Shown: positions 16,828 through 26,051, counted from the first letter of the stretch. The stretch is DNA of 61,096 bases from CAZXEJ01 sp964639895 (GCA_964639895.1 CAZXEJ010000007.1:1-61096), one strand, 5' to 3'. Made by a program: numbers and translations. The notes: generated by a model from the letters alone, not told the origin.

Positions 16828-17802
16828 CTAGGTGGGGGTGTTTCTGAACGTCACCACGATACCGCTCGTGCTCACCTCCTCAACTAGCTCGGGCGGCGGC
16901 GGTGTGAGTGGAGACGACCTCAGGACGGCTTGGACGCAGAACTGATCGAACGCCGGATTGCCCGAGGACCTCTCCACGACGGCATCCTTGACCACTCCTT
17001 TTGCGTCCAGACGGAACAGCACCACCGTCTCGAGCGTACCGTCCATGGGTATGTTGGCGGGAACACCCCAGCTGCTCCTTATCTCCTCGTGGACTCGCGC
17101 CGAAAACAGCCTCGCCAGAGCGGCCATCCCCTCGGATGAGATCCTCCGGCCGCCGCCCCCTTCGGCTGTGCCACGGCCGGGCCGCGATCGCTCGAGCGCA
17201 GCCACCTCACGCCCCTTGACCCTCTTCTCTATGTCGCGCAGCAGGGCCTTGCGCTGCATCTCTTCCAGCACCTCGCGGCGCGCCTCCTCGTAGCCCTTCT
17301 CGGAAGGCGGCGGAGGAGCGGGCGTTGCACGGGCCACACGTCGTTTGGGACGCGGCGATGCGGCCTTGCCCTTCGAAGGACGGGCCTTCGAGGCACGGGG
17401 GCTCTTTACGGTCTTGAGAGCCACCGCCTTCGCCTTGGAGCGCCGCTTCGCTTGGGGCTTCTTCTTCGAAGGGGCCGCCTTGACGTGCTTCTTCGCCGCG
17501 GTGCGTGGACGCCTCCTCGTCGTCTTCGTCGGACGGGTGCTCTTCCTTTTCGCAGCAGCCGAGCGCACCTTGGGTCGGGATCGCTTAAGCTTAGTGGCGC
17601 GGCGCGCGGGAGGGGGACTCTTCGCACGAGGTCTCGTTCGAGGGGCCACGTCCTTCCATGAGACGAGCTCGCCTACTATGTACTGGGGTTCAGACCGCAC
17701 GCTCCTCGGGCCCCCCGGGTGAACGACCAGCACCAGCGCCAGGATCACACCGTGGAGCAGGAGCGACAACACCGTGCCAATGAGAACGTTCTGCACCCCC
17801 AC
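16828..17802 (-). CDS. tolA: TolA/TonB-like energy-transducing envelope protein
   Basis: A 324-residue protein with one N-terminal membrane helix (about 6-27), a very Lys/Arg/Ala/Pro-rich region (55-160), a charged helical stretch (165-205) and a TonB-type C-terminal domain. The last includes SSWGVPANIPMDGTLETVV and NPAFDQFCVQAVLRSSPL. It would link TolQ/TolR in the inner membrane to outer-membrane partners. The basic region is unusually rich in Lys/Arg for a TolA, which more often has Ala/Lys/Glu repeats. It is 29 bases after tolR. TolB and Pal, normally next, are absent from the window. Confidence 0.85.
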   Translation of the reverse strand: MGVQNVLIGTVLSLLLHGVILALVLVVHPGGPRSVRSEPQYIVGELVSWKDVAPRTRPRAKSPPPARRATKLKRSRPKVRSAAAKRKSTRPTKTTRRRPRTAAKKHVKAAPSKKKPQAKRRSKAKAVALKTVKSPRASKARPSKGKAASPRPKRRVARATPAPPPPSEKGYEEARREVLEEMQRKALLRDIEKRVKGREVAALERSRPGRGTAEGGGGRRISSEGMAALARLFSARVHEEIRSSWGVPANIPMDGTLETVVLFRLDAKGVVKDAVVERSSGNPAFDQFCVQAVLRSSPLTPPPPELVEEVSTSGIVVTFRNTPT

Positions 17803-17831
17803 CTCTACGCCTCCTCCACGGCCGACGCCCC

Positions 17832-18287
17832 CTATAAACCCCTCCGGCCCACCCGGCGCGGCTCCTGGGGTTCCGTTATCAGGCCGAGCTTCTGCACGCC
17901 GGCCTTTTTGACCTCGGCCATCACCTTGACCACCTCACCATAGGGTACGGATCGGTCGGCCATGAGAAACACATGCTCGCTCGCTGCGTCCTTGCCCCTG
18001 GCCTTGAGCGCCGATCTTATGCGCACTTTAAGCTTATTCAGGGGAACGATCTTGCCGTCGAGCGATATGCGGCCCTTGGCATCCAGCCTTATTACCAGCT
18101 TCTCTGCGCTCTCGGCCGCGGGAACGGGCCTCGACTCGACCTTGGGAAGCTTCACCTCGACGCCGTGGTAGAGAATGGGAGCCGTGACCATGAATATGAC
18201 GAGCAACACCAGCATCACGTCCACGAACGGAGTGACGTTTATCTCCGACATCACCGACCTGCCGTTCCTGGGTCCGCCGATCGCCAC
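17832..18287 (-). CDS. tolR: TolR/ExbD biopolymer transport protein
   Basis: A 151-residue ExbD/TolR protein: a short cytoplasmic tail, one membrane helix with the conserved Asp in INVTPFVDVMLVLLVIFMV (needed for proton use), and a periplasmic domain with KVESRPVPAAESAEKLVI and the C-terminal YGEVVKVMAEVKKAGVQKLGL. It stands 15 bases after tolQ. With tolQ upstream and a TolA-like gene downstream, TolR is preferred over ExbD. Confidence 0.93.
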   Translation of the reverse strand: MAIGGPRNGRSVMSEINVTPFVDVMLVLLVIFMVTAPILYHGVEVKLPKVESRPVPAAESAEKLVIRLDAKGRISLDGKIVPLNKLKVRIRSALKARGKDAASEHVFLMADRSVPYGEVVKVMAEVKKAGVQKLGLITEPQEPRRVGRRGL

Positions 18288-18302
18288 CGCCTGCCACCTC
18301 TC

Positions 18303-19064
18303 CTAGAGGTTTGCGAAATACCTGCCTACGATGTTGAGGAACTCGGCCGAGAAGCTCTCCATGTCGACCTCGATGGTGCGCACCTTGCTGACGAAGTAGT
18401 TGTACGCCACGACGGCGGGGATGGCCGTGGCAAGCCCTACGGCCGTGGCTATCAGCGCCTCCGCTATGCCGGGGGCAACGGCCTGGAGCGTGGGCACGCC
18501 GGGTTTGGTCACCAGCCCCATGAACGACGTCATTATTCCCCATACGGTGCCGAAGAGCCCTATGAACGGGGCCGTGCTGCCCGTCGTGGCAAGGAATGTA
18601 AGGTACGACTCCAGTTTGGACGACTGCGAGGAGATGGTCTTCTTGAGCACCCTCTCGACCTGCTCCACCACTCCCAGCTCCACGGAGACAGCGCCGGGAT
18701 TGGCTGCGGCGTCGCCTCCGGCGGCCCCCTGCGACTTGGACTTCCTGATGCGGACCAGCTCGGTGTAACCGGCCCTGAACAGCTCGGCCACCGGCCCTTT
18801 GATGTGCCGCGTGCCGGTGTAGAGGTTGCCGAAGTTGGAACTGGCGTGGTAGTAGTTGAGGAAACGGGCCGAGTCCCTGGATGCGCTGCTCAACATGAGA
18901 AACTTGGAGAATATGATTATCCACGAGACGAGCGACATCACCAGCAGCAGCGCGAGGACCGCCTTCACTACGGGCCCGGCCGTACCCACGAGCGAGAAGG
19001 CGTCCACGCCTCCCTTACCAGCTAGGGGGACGGCGTTGATGAGAACGAGAAAACCATAGTCCAT
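18303..19064 (-). CDS. tolQ: TolQ/ExbB proton-channel protein
   Basis: A 253-residue MotA/TolQ/ExbB family protein with three membrane helices (near 31-53, 155-178, 195-225). The family segments GSTAPFIGLFGTVWGIMTSF and GIAEALIATAVGLATAIPAV are intact. With TolR it forms the proton channel that powers TolA during division and outer-membrane invagination. The ribosome site AGAGG lies inside a 12-bp palindrome (19068-19079) just before the ATG. It heads the operon tolQ-tolR-tolA and, probably, the phosphatase-argS-SPOR run. Confidence 0.94.
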   Translation of the reverse strand: MDYGFLVLINAVPLAGKGGVDAFSLVGTAGPVVKAVLALLLVMSLVSWIIIFSKFLMLSSASRDSARFLNYYHASSNFGNLYTGTRHIKGPVAELFRAGYTELVRIRKSKSQGAAGGDAAANPGAVSVELGVVEQVERVLKKTISSQSSKLESYLTFLATTGSTAPFIGLFGTVWGIMTSFMGLVTKPGVPTLQAVAPGIAEALIATAVGLATAIPAVVAYNYFVSKVRTIEVDMESFSAEFLNIVGRYFANL

Positions 19065-19162
19065 GGGGAGGAATTCCTCTCAAGTTATGGAGACCGAACA
19101 ACTGTCGGAACACTCCGGTTCGCCTGGACGCGTCGAGCCGCAAAAGCAAGCGGAAACCATAC

Positions 19163-19192
19163 ATAATATGCACCAACGGTGTGCGAAATCAA
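19163..19192 (-). promoter_or_regulatory. promoter of the tolQRA operon
   Basis: Minus-strand TTGATT (19192-19187), 18 bases, TATTAT (19168-19163), about 100 bases before tolQ. The spacer contains a short imperfect inverted repeat (GCACC, then GGTGTGC on the plus strand). Confidence 0.55.
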
Positions 19193-19223
19193 ATCCACAC
19201 CCAAGCAGGCGTCGCGGCGGCGA

Positions 19224-20399
19224 TCAGCCCGCCCGATAGAGCCTTCCCTTCCACGTCACCCCGCCACGTATGGACACCTTGTAGGCCGAGCCTGCAAACA
19301 ACACGAGGAAGACGGCCGTCGAAAGGGGGAAAAGGAGCACGTAGGGGCGGGGGACGCCATGCCGTGCGAGCACCCGCCCATGGTAGGCGACGTTGAGACC
19401 ACACATCCAGGCGCCCACGCCCCCAATGGCGGCCGCCTCAAGTCCCCACCCCCCGGTGAGCGCCGACCACACGCCCCACGCGGCCAGCACCGGCGGCAGC
19501 AGCCCCCCTGCGCCCACGACCACGAGCCCCCGGACCAGCCGCGCCCAACTGCACTCGATGCCGGGAAAGAGGTTCTTCGTCCAGCCCTCCCAAATCTCAC
19601 CCAGATTCCTGTACATTCTCACGCGCAGCAACGGGCGGCCGTCTAAGAGCCCGATAGAGCACCCACGCGACTTGAACAGCCTGGCCAGCTCGAAGTCTTC
19701 CACGATCTTGTCCCTCACGGCGGCGTGGCCGCCCAGGCGCTCGTAGGGAGCGCGCCGCACCAGTATGAACTGGCCGCACGCCGCGGCCTCGGGGGCGGTG
19801 GGGTCGTTGACCCTGTCGTGGGGGAAGGCGCTTCCGATGACGGCGAACACCATGGGGAGCACCACCCTCTCCCAGAACGTACCCAGCTCCTGCTGCGGAA
19901 GGAGCGAGAGCAGGTCGAGCCCATGCTCGAGGGCGTAGGATACGGCGGCACCCACCAGGCCGGGGGATGCCGCGGTATCGGCGTCCATAAACAGGAGGAA
20001 CTCGCCACGGGCGCACTCGAGCCCCCGGGCGATGGCGTAGTTTTTCCCCACCCAGCCGCGGGGCTTGCGGCCGCAGCGGACCACACGCAGCGACGGGACC
20101 TCGCGTTCCAGGGCGCGGAGCACGGATAGCGTACCGTCGGTGGAGGAGTCGTCGACGGCCACGATCTCGAGCCGCCTGTAGAGCTGCGCGGCCAGCGAGA
20201 GGATGCACCGCCGCGCGTTGTGCTCTTCGTTGCGCATGGGGACTACTACCGTAACCAAGGGCTGCGGCTCAGGTGGAGCCGGACGGTCCGCCTCGAGCAC
20301 GGGAAGGAGAACATCACGCCGACGGGCCGCCACGACCCACCGCGTGGCGAGAGCGGCAAGAACGATCAGCACGGGCAAGACGAGGATCGAAGGAACCAT
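19224..20399 (-). CDS. glycosyltransferase family 2, membrane-associated
   Basis: A 391-residue GT-A fold transferase. An N-terminal membrane helix (about 3-25) precedes VTVVVPMRNEEHNARRC, the DDSSTDGT site, the metal-binding FMDADTAASPG, and EDFELARLFKSRG. YRNLGEIWEGWTKNLFPG follows, and then three or four C-terminal helices. The layout resembles CrtQ or HpnB-type enzymes that add sugar to carotenoid or hopanoid lipids. No hopanoid or carotenoid genes are nearby, so the acceptor is unknown. Start ATG at 20399 fits the helix. It ends just upstream of the tolQRA promoter. Confidence 0.88.
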   Translation of the reverse strand: MVPSILVLPVLIVLAALATRWVVAARRRDVLLPVLEADRPAPPEPQPLVTVVVPMRNEEHNARRCILSLAAQLYRRLEIVAVDDSSTDGTLSVLRALEREVPSLRVVRCGRKPRGWVGKNYAIARGLECARGEFLLFMDADTAASPGLVGAAVSYALEHGLDLLSLLPQQELGTFWERVVLPMVFAVIGSAFPHDRVNDPTAPEAAACGQFILVRRAPYERLGGHAAVRDKIVEDFELARLFKSRGCSIGLLDGRPLLRVRMYRNLGEIWEGWTKNLFPGIECSWARLVRGLVVVGAGGLLPPVLAAWGVWSALTGGWGLEAAAIGGVGAWMCGLNVAYHGRVLARHGVPRPYVLLFPLSTAVFLVLFAGSAYKVSIRGGVTWKGRLYRAG

Positions 20400-20505
20400 C
20401 TCTGCTCTAATGGAAGCCAGCGCGCGGCCCCAAGGAAGCGCGGGATCAGCAGTACGAAGGCGGCCCCCCGTAGGTAGCGACGGCGGGGACGGCGGCCCCA
20501 CGCGT

Positions 20506-20514
20506 TATATTATA
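20506..20514. promoter_or_regulatory. divergent AT-rich -10 region
   Basis: TTATATTATATA gives TATATT on the plus strand (20506-20511) and TATAAT on the minus strand (20514-20509) between the divergent glycosyltransferase and dehydrogenase genes. It is the only AT-rich patch here; -35 elements are unclear. Confidence 0.4.
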
Positions 20515-20596
20515 TATGGCCGCCGCGCCGGCGCGCAGCATCGGCGGCGGGAAAAGGTGAATTCGAATATCGACAACGCGATGGAGGACCACAACG

Positions 20597-21418
20597 TTGG
20601 GTAGAAACCTCAAGGGGGCCGTGGTGCTGGTCACGGGGGCATCGAGCGGCATCGGCATGTACTCGGCGCTCGAGTTTGCGCACAAGGGAGCAAGGCTCGC
20701 CCTTGCCGCAAGGAGGAAGGAGAGGCTCGAGAAGGTGGCCGCCGAAATCGAACGGATGGGCGGCGAGGCGCTGGTAGTACCGGCCGACGTATCTCGTGCC
20801 GGGGACGTGGACGAGATGGTGGCAAGAACGGTCGAGCACTACGGCACGGTGGACGTGCTTCTCAACAACGCGGGCTACGGTATCCTCTCGCCCATCGAGG
20901 AGACCACGGCTGAAGAGATGCGCCACATATTGGACGTCAACTACATGGGCACCTACATGGCCACGCGGGCGGTGCTGCCCGTGATGAAGCGCGCCGGAAG
21001 GGGCCACATCATAAACGTATCCTCGGTGGCCGGCACGCGCGGGCTGCCCTACATGGGGGCATACTGCGTCACCAAGGCCGCCCAGAAATCGCTCACGGAG
21101 GCCCTCCGTATAGAGCTTGCGGGGACCGGGATCTACGTGAGCGTCGTCTACCCGGTGTTCACCGAGACAGAGTTCTTCGACGTGATGAAGAACAAGACCG
21201 GCCGCAGACTGTCGGCCCCCTCGCTCTTTACCCAGACGGCCGAGCACGTGGCGCGCCGCATCGTCCGATGCGCCGAGAACCCAAGGCCCGAAGTGCTCCC
21301 TTTTCCCTTGGCCCGCGTGCTCATCTTCATGAACGCCCTCGCACCTGGGCTGGTTGACTTCGTGCTCAAAAGATACTATAAGTCATTTCTCGAAGCCGAG
21401 GACGGAAAAGAGCAATGA
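20597..21418 (+). CDS. short-chain dehydrogenase/reductase
   Basis: A 273-residue classical SDR oxidoreductase. The NAD(P) loop is TGASSGIG, the structural motif NNAGYG, the catalytic Ser in INVSSVAG, and the active-site YCVTK. The AARRKER segment after the second strand suggests NADP preference. Substrate is unknown. The start is TTG at 20597: GGAGG sits 9 bases before it and no in-frame ATG or GTG lies between. The stop overlaps the next gene as ATGA. Confidence 0.92.
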   Translation: MGRNLKGAVVLVTGASSGIGMYSALEFAHKGARLALAARRKERLEKVAAEIERMGGEALVVPADVSRAGDVDEMVARTVEHYGTVDVLLNNAGYGILSPIEETTAEEMRHILDVNYMGTYMATRAVLPVMKRAGRGHIINVSSVAGTRGLPYMGAYCVTKAAQKSLTEALRIELAGTGIYVSVVYPVFTETEFFDVMKNKTGRRLSAPSLFTQTAEHVARRIVRCAENPRPEVLPFPLARVLIFMNALAPGLVDFVLKRYYKSFLEAEDGKEQ

Positions 21419-21894
21419 ACCGACACCATCCAAGAACGGGACTGCCGACCACGTTGGCCGTAACGCTGCTACTTGTTGCCGCCTCGACCGTGGCAACGAC
21501 CGCCGGCGGACGCGGCGACGGCGTCGATCCCTACCGCGTGGTCATCGAAGAGAGCTACTACGTCGTCCGACCCGAGAACAAGGAGGAGTTCCTCCGCATC
21601 TACCGCGACCGCCTCATCCCCTTCTGGAAGGAGATGGAGAAGAGGGGGATAATAGTGGGGCCGTACAAGCTTTATTCTCAACGTCTCCACACTCTCGAGC
21701 CGCGCTGGACCTACAAGACCGTCGTACGGTTCACCAACTACGAGGCCATCGACCGCTGGCTCGCCATACGGGACGATGTCTACGAGAGCCTGTTCCCTGG
21801 CGAGGGGGGCTACAAGGGGCCCCGCAGCAGGATTGCACGGCTCACCGAGGCGCACTGGGACGAGTTCATAAGAGAGGTAAGGCTGGACTACTAG
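21415..21894 (+). CDS. secreted protein of unknown function
   Basis: A 159-residue protein with a signal peptide (hydrophobic 12-30, likely cleavage near TTAGG). The mature part has an alternating alpha/beta look (YRVVIEESYYVVRPENKEEF; YKTVVRFTNYEAIDRWLA). This resembles dimeric alpha-beta barrel proteins such as NIPSNAP, but I cannot prove it. Its ATG overlaps the dehydrogenase stop by four bases, so the two are translationally coupled and may act on one pathway in different compartments. Confidence 0.8.
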   Translation: MNRHHPRTGLPTTLAVTLLLVAASTVATTAGGRGDGVDPYRVVIEESYYVVRPENKEEFLRIYRDRLIPFWKEMEKRGIIVGPYKLYSQRLHTLEPRWTYKTVVRFTNYEAIDRWLAIRDDVYESLFPGEGGYKGPRSRIARLTEAHWDEFIREVRLDY

Positions 21895-22748
21895 CTCGCG
21901 GCATCCAGGGGAAACCTTCCCCTCCGGAAGGATAGTGCACCCACACCCCGCCCGGCCGAGCGCGCCGCATGAGGTGGTGCGGGGCCGATGCACCGGTCGG
22001 CGGCCACGGTACGTGTCGAAAATGAAATGCCATCGCGCCACTCCCCGGCCACAAAGGCTCGGCGCGACGCAGCCCCCCTACCCGGCATACTACGCCTCAC
22101 CGCGTAGATGGCTCCACCGCCTGCTACACTACAGATTCGTCCCACCCATGTTCCCTCTCGCGGCGTAGGGGAGCCTCAGCGGTCATATCCCCGGAGGCTC
22201 TGAGGGATAACCGCCCGTGGGGCCGCCGTGGAAGGGACGCTCCACGCCGGCGCACATTGGGAACGGGTGTGGACGGTGGAGAGGCTCAGAGACGGCACGG
22301 CCCAAAAATATAGGGGCGGGTGCCTTGCGGTAATAGAGAAATGAGGGCGGCGCCGGCATGGCCGCCTGAGTTCCGGAGTGGCTTGGAGGTCGCAGGCAGC
22401 TCCTCTTCCATACGCACCCGCACCCGCAGGCCAATTGCGGGTGCGCCTCTCCAACGTCGGAACCGGGCGGCCGCACTAGCCCGGAGTAGGGTGGAGGGGG
22501 GCGGGCCGCAAGTCGAGGGGGGAGCCGGGATGGAGGTGCGACACCGCCCACACGGCGGAGCGCACCCAGCAGCGGGCGCAGGCAAATGGAGGCGTCAAAG
22601 CAGTCCGTGCCGGTGTCTAGGCCCTGGGGCGGCGCGGCTCCCCTTTGGTGCTCATACCCCTGTAGGGGTCTCTCTGGATGCGGCGGGGGGTACGGCTCTC
22701 CCCACTCGGGCCTCCACCAAAGGCGCGCACGGGTCCAACAGGCGGCCT
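21895..22748. other. GC-rich spacer without a credible gene
   Basis: About 850 bases between the secreted-protein gene and ruvB. A long plus-strand open frame runs through it and across ruvB on the opposite strand, but it lacks motifs and is best read as a by-product of GC content. No RNA gene was recognised. Confidence 0.55.
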
Positions 22749-23771
22749 TCAGCCGAACAGGTCTCCCTGGCCCTTGGGGGGGACGTAACCCAGGTGCTTG
22801 TAGGCAAGCGGCGTCGCCACCCTGCCGCGGGGCGTCTTGACCAGGAACCCCTGCCGCAGCAGATAGGGCTCGTAGACCTCTTCGAGCGTATCCTTCCCCT
22901 CGCTTACGACGGCCGCAATGGTCTCTATGCCTACGGGGCCGCCGTCGAACTTCTCGATGATGCTGCGCAAGACGGCCCGGTCAACGACGTCGAGCCCCTG
23001 GGAGTCTATCTCCAGCAGCTCGAGCGCCTCGCGGCATACGCGGGCGTCGATCACACCGCCTGCACGCACCTCGGCGTAGTCTCTTACGCGGCGCAGCAAC
23101 CTGTTGGCCACGCGCGCCGTCCCGCGCGACCGCGAGGCCAGCTCGCGCGCCCCCTCGTCTGTTATCTCTACCCCCAGGATGGAGGCCGAGCGGTTTATGA
23201 TCGCCACCAGTTCGTCGGTCGTGTAGTAGTCAAGCCTCATGTCGACGCCGAACCGCGAGCGCAGGGGCGAGGTGAGGAGACCCGTCCTCGTGGTAGCCCC
23301 GATCAGCGTGAACCTGTTTATCTTCACCTTCATCGACCGAGCCCCGGGCCCGTCGCCCACCATGATGTCGATGCTGTAGTCCTCCATGGCAGAGTACAGA
23401 TACTCCTCGACGAGGCGGTTGAGGCGGTGAATCTCGTCTATGAAGAGGACGTCCCTCTCGGAGAGGCTGGTGAGGATGGATGCCAGATCGCCGACGCGCT
23501 CGATAACGGGCCCCGATGTGGCATAGATGCGCACGCCGAGCTCGTTGGCAACGATGTGAGAGAGGGTGGTCTTGCCGAGGCCGGGAGGACCGTAGAGCAA
23601 CACATGGTCCAGAGCCTCGCCACGGCGGCGGGCGGCCTCTATGAAGACGGCTATCTTCTCCTTGACCTTCCCCTGACCCACGAACTCGCTGAGGAGCCGG
23701 GGCCTGAGGTCCCGCTCTATCTCCTCTTCACCGCGCCGTGCCCTGGATGCGACGATTCGGCTCTTATCCAC
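22749..23771 (-). CDS. ruvB: Holliday junction branch-migration helicase RuvB
   Basis: RuvB is the AAA+ motor that drives branch migration with RuvA. In 340 residues it shows RPRLLSEFVGQGKVKEKI, Walker A GPPGLGKTTLSHI, Walker B FIDEIHRLN, sensor-1 ATTRTGLL, and the C-terminal winged helix ending TPRGRVATPLAYKHLG. The start is a GTG at 23771 with a TATAAA-like box about 9 bases before it and no obvious ribosome site. This suggests a separate, nearly leaderless transcript. Unusually, 277 bases separate it from ruvA. Confidence 0.97.
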   Translation of the reverse strand: MDKSRIVASRARRGEEEIERDLRPRLLSEFVGQGKVKEKIAVFIEAARRRGEALDHVLLYGPPGLGKTTLSHIVANELGVRIYATSGPVIERVGDLASILTSLSERDVLFIDEIHRLNRLVEEYLYSAMEDYSIDIMVGDGPGARSMKVKINRFTLIGATTRTGLLTSPLRSRFGVDMRLDYYTTDELVAIINRSASILGVEITDEGARELASRSRGTARVANRLLRRVRDYAEVRAGGVIDARVCREALELLEIDSQGLDVVDRAVLRSIIEKFDGGPVGIETIAAVVSEGKDTLEEVYEPYLLRQGFLVKTPRGRVATPLAYKHLGYVPPKGQGDLFG

Positions 23772-24000
23772 TGTACTTTATTTATAACACATGGGATTTC
23801 GAAGTTCGACCGTCCCCGCCGGACCGGGACGCACAACGGCTCGGGACGCCTTGGGCGGCCCCGCATCCTCTCTCCCCGCACCGAGGCATCGGGAGTCTCG
23901 ACCCCCCACCCTCCGGCGGGCCGCGACGACCCTCTCCCGCGGACGCGTGAAGGACTCTTCGCTCCGGGGGTCGAGCGCGTGGGCCTTTCCCCACGCCTCC

Positions 24001-24032
24001 CTACAGCCGGAGCGTGAGCGACTTGGCTGTAG
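24001..24032. repeat. 8-bp hairpin between ruvA and ruvB
   Basis: CTACAGCC (24001-24008) and GGCTGTAG (24025-24032) form a perfect stem with a 16-base loop just downstream of ruvA. There is no T-tract on either side. Confidence 0.4.
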
Positions 24033-24048
24033 CCGACGTCTCCACCTC

Positions 24049-24654
24049 TCAGCCGGAGGCGTGCGATCTCATCACCCGCAGTGCCCCGCGCACGGCGTCT
24101 TCAACGTCGCGCGCCCCGGCGCAGGCGGATTCGATCTCGTTGAGCTTACGCTCGATCTCGGCCCTTTTGTAGCCCAGGTGCTGCAGCGCCGAGAGCACGT
24201 CCCCCAGCAGAGGGCGGCCTGCGGCCGCAGAGTCGGCGGGGGAGGTTTCGACAAGGGACGCCACCTTGTCTTTGAGCTCCGCCTCCAGCCGGGCCGCCGT
24301 CTTGGGCCCGATGCCGGGGATCTTCCTGCGCCTGAGGTCACCGGCCGCGATGGAGTCGATGAGCTCGCGCGGCTCGACGTTGGAGAGTATGTTGACGGCC
24401 GCCTTGGGCCCTATGCCCGATACCCCTATGAGCAGCATGAACACCCTCTTCTCCTCGTCGGTGAGAAAACCGTAGAGGGCGAGCACACCGTCACGGGCGT
24501 GGGTGTGGATACGCAACTCCACCTCCCCCTTAGCCTCGGCCAGCTTGTAGTAGGTCCCGAGCGGTACCGTCACACCATAGCCCACGCCCCCCACGTCGAT
24601 GACGACGTGGCCCAGCGTCCTCTCCACTATCCTGCCCCTGAGAAGAGATATCAT
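24049..24654 (-). CDS. ruvA: Holliday junction DNA helicase subunit RuvA
   Basis: RuvA holds the four-way junction and loads RuvB. The 201-residue protein starts MISLLRGRIVERT (OB-fold domain I), has two helix-hairpin-helix motifs (VSGIGPKAAVNILS and IPGIGPKTAARLEAEL), a linker, and the C-terminal RuvB-binding domain (LQHLGYKRAEIERKLNEI). It stands 39 bases after ruvC in the order yebC-ruvC-ruvA-ruvB. Confidence 0.97.
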   Translation of the reverse strand: MISLLRGRIVERTLGHVVIDVGGVGYGVTVPLGTYYKLAEAKGEVELRIHTHARDGVLALYGFLTDEEKRVFMLLIGVSGIGPKAAVNILSNVEPRELIDSIAAGDLRRRKIPGIGPKTAARLEAELKDKVASLVETSPADSAAAGRPLLGDVLSALQHLGYKRAEIERKLNEIESACAGARDVEDAVRGALRVMRSHASG

Positions 24655-24693
24655 GGTTCGACACCCTTACGCCCCCTAGGCGCCGCCGCGGCA

Positions 24694-25227
24694 CTATGAG
24701 GCCAGATCGGCCGGCGTGAAACGACGCCTCCGCCGCCTCGTCAAGGCCGCCTCACCCAGAAGACCGCCGCCAGCATGGGCGACGTGGCACACCGCTATGG
24801 CCACGGCGTCCGATACGTCCTGAGTCTCCCACCGCTCCACCCCGAGCATGAGCGAGAGCACCCTTTGGACCTGCGCCTTCGTGGCCCTTCCACGGCCGGT
24901 GAGAAGCAGTTTCACCTGCGCAGGAGCGTATTCATGCACCTCGAGCCCGCACGTTGCGGCTGCAAGTACGGCCACCCCGCGGGCCTCGCCCAGGCGCAGG
25001 GCGCTCCGGGCGTTACGGGCGAAGAAGACCGATTCGATAGACATGCAATCGGGCCCGGCACGCCTTATGACGTCGAGCAACCCCTCGTAGATGCTCCTCA
25101 GCCTCTCGGCCGCAGGCAGCGTGGACGAGGGGCGCAGGGCGCCGCTTTCGACGTGTACGACCTCGCCCGCCCTACCCTCCACCACTCCCCAGCCGCACAC
25201 CCTCGTGCCCGGGTCGACCCCGATCAC
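24694..25227 (-). CDS. ruvC: crossover junction endodeoxyribonuclease RuvC
   Basis: RuvC cuts Holliday junctions symmetrically. The acidic active site is visible: GVDPGTRVCGWG, IESVFFARN, and DVSDAVAIAVCH. I place the start at the GTG at 25227, where GGAAGG lies six bases upstream and the product opens MIGVDPG. A TTG at 25254, overlapping yebC, would add nine residues. The length of 177 is normal. Confidence 0.94.
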   Translation of the reverse strand: MIGVDPGTRVCGWGVVEGRAGEVVHVESGALRPSSTLPAAERLRSIYEGLLDVIRRAGPDCMSIESVFFARNARSALRLGEARGVAVLAAATCGLEVHEYAPAQVKLLLTGRGRATKAQVQRVLSLMLGVERWETQDVSDAVAIAVCHVAHAGGGLLGEAALTRRRRRRFTPADLAS

Positions 25228-25243
25228 CTTGATCCTTCCGTCT

Positions 25244-25993
25244 CTAGTTGCCAAGTGACTCGAAATACTCGTCCGGGATGTCGAAGTTCGAATATACGTT
25301 CTGTACGTCGTCGCTCTCGTCGAGCGCCTCCATGAGCTTCAGCATCTGCTCGGCATCACGGCCCTCGAGCGCCTGCGTGGTCTTGGGGATCATGCTCACC
25401 TCGGCGCTGAGCGGCTTGAACCCCGCCCTCTCGAGCGCCTCCTTCACCGAGACGAACTCCTTGGGATCGGTTATGACGACGTACTCCTTGTCTTCTTCGC
25501 GCACGTCCTCGGCCCCTGCCTCGAGGGCGGCCTCGAACAGCTTGTCCTCATCCACCGAGGACGCGTCGAACACGATCCGCCCCTTGAGTTCGAACATCCA
25601 GGCAACACAACCGCTCTCGCCCAGGTTGCCGCCGTACTTGGCGAAGATCCTCCGCACCTCGGACACCGTTCGGTTCTTGTTGTCGGTGAGCACCTTCACG
25701 AGGACGGCGCTGCCGCCGGGGCCGTACCCCTCGTAGACGACCTCCTGGTAGTCCGCGCCGCCGCTCTCGCCCGTCCCACGCTTTATGGCCCTCTCGATGG
25801 TGTCGTTCGGCATGTTGTGCGACTTGGCCGTGGCTATGGCCGTCCGCAGGCGGGCGTTGGTGGCGGGATCGCCGCCACCCATCCTGGCGGCAACGGTGAT
25901 CTCCCTGATAAGCTTCGTAAAGATCTTGCCCCTCTTGGCGTCAACGGCCGCCTTGTGGTGCTTTATGTTGGCCCATTTCGAATGACCAGCCAT
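25244..25993 (-). CDS. YebC/PmpR-family protein
   Basis: A 249-residue YebC-family protein. MAGHSKWANIKHHKAAVDAKRGKIFTK is the invariant N-terminus, and YEGYGPGGSAVLVKVLTDNKNRT marks the second domain. The family includes DNA-binding regulators (PmpR) and, in more recent work, factors that help ribosomes through proline-rich stretches. It is first in the operon with ruvCAB, a very common arrangement. Confidence 0.95.
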   Translation of the reverse strand: MAGHSKWANIKHHKAAVDAKRGKIFTKLIREITVAARMGGGDPATNARLRTAIATAKSHNMPNDTIERAIKRGTGESGGADYQEVVYEGYGPGGSAVLVKVLTDNKNRTVSEVRRIFAKYGGNLGESGCVAWMFELKGRIVFDASSVDEDKLFEAALEAGAEDVREEDKEYVVITDPKEFVSVKEALERAGFKPLSAEVSMIPKTTQALEGRDAEQMLKLMEALDESDDVQNVYSNFDIPDEYFESLGN

Positions 25994-26051
25994 GGTGTCT
26001 GTCTCCTTGCGAGCGCCGTATTTGGAATCAACGGAAAAACTACATCACATT

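Noticed and set aside
20597..20599. Start of the dehydrogenase at the ATG at 20581
   Set aside because: That ATG is out of frame; the TTG at 20597 has GGAGG nine bases upstream.
22320..24017. 565-codon plus-strand frame across the ruvB region
   Set aside because: It lies antisense to ruvB and has no family motif; GC-rich antisense frames are common in this window.
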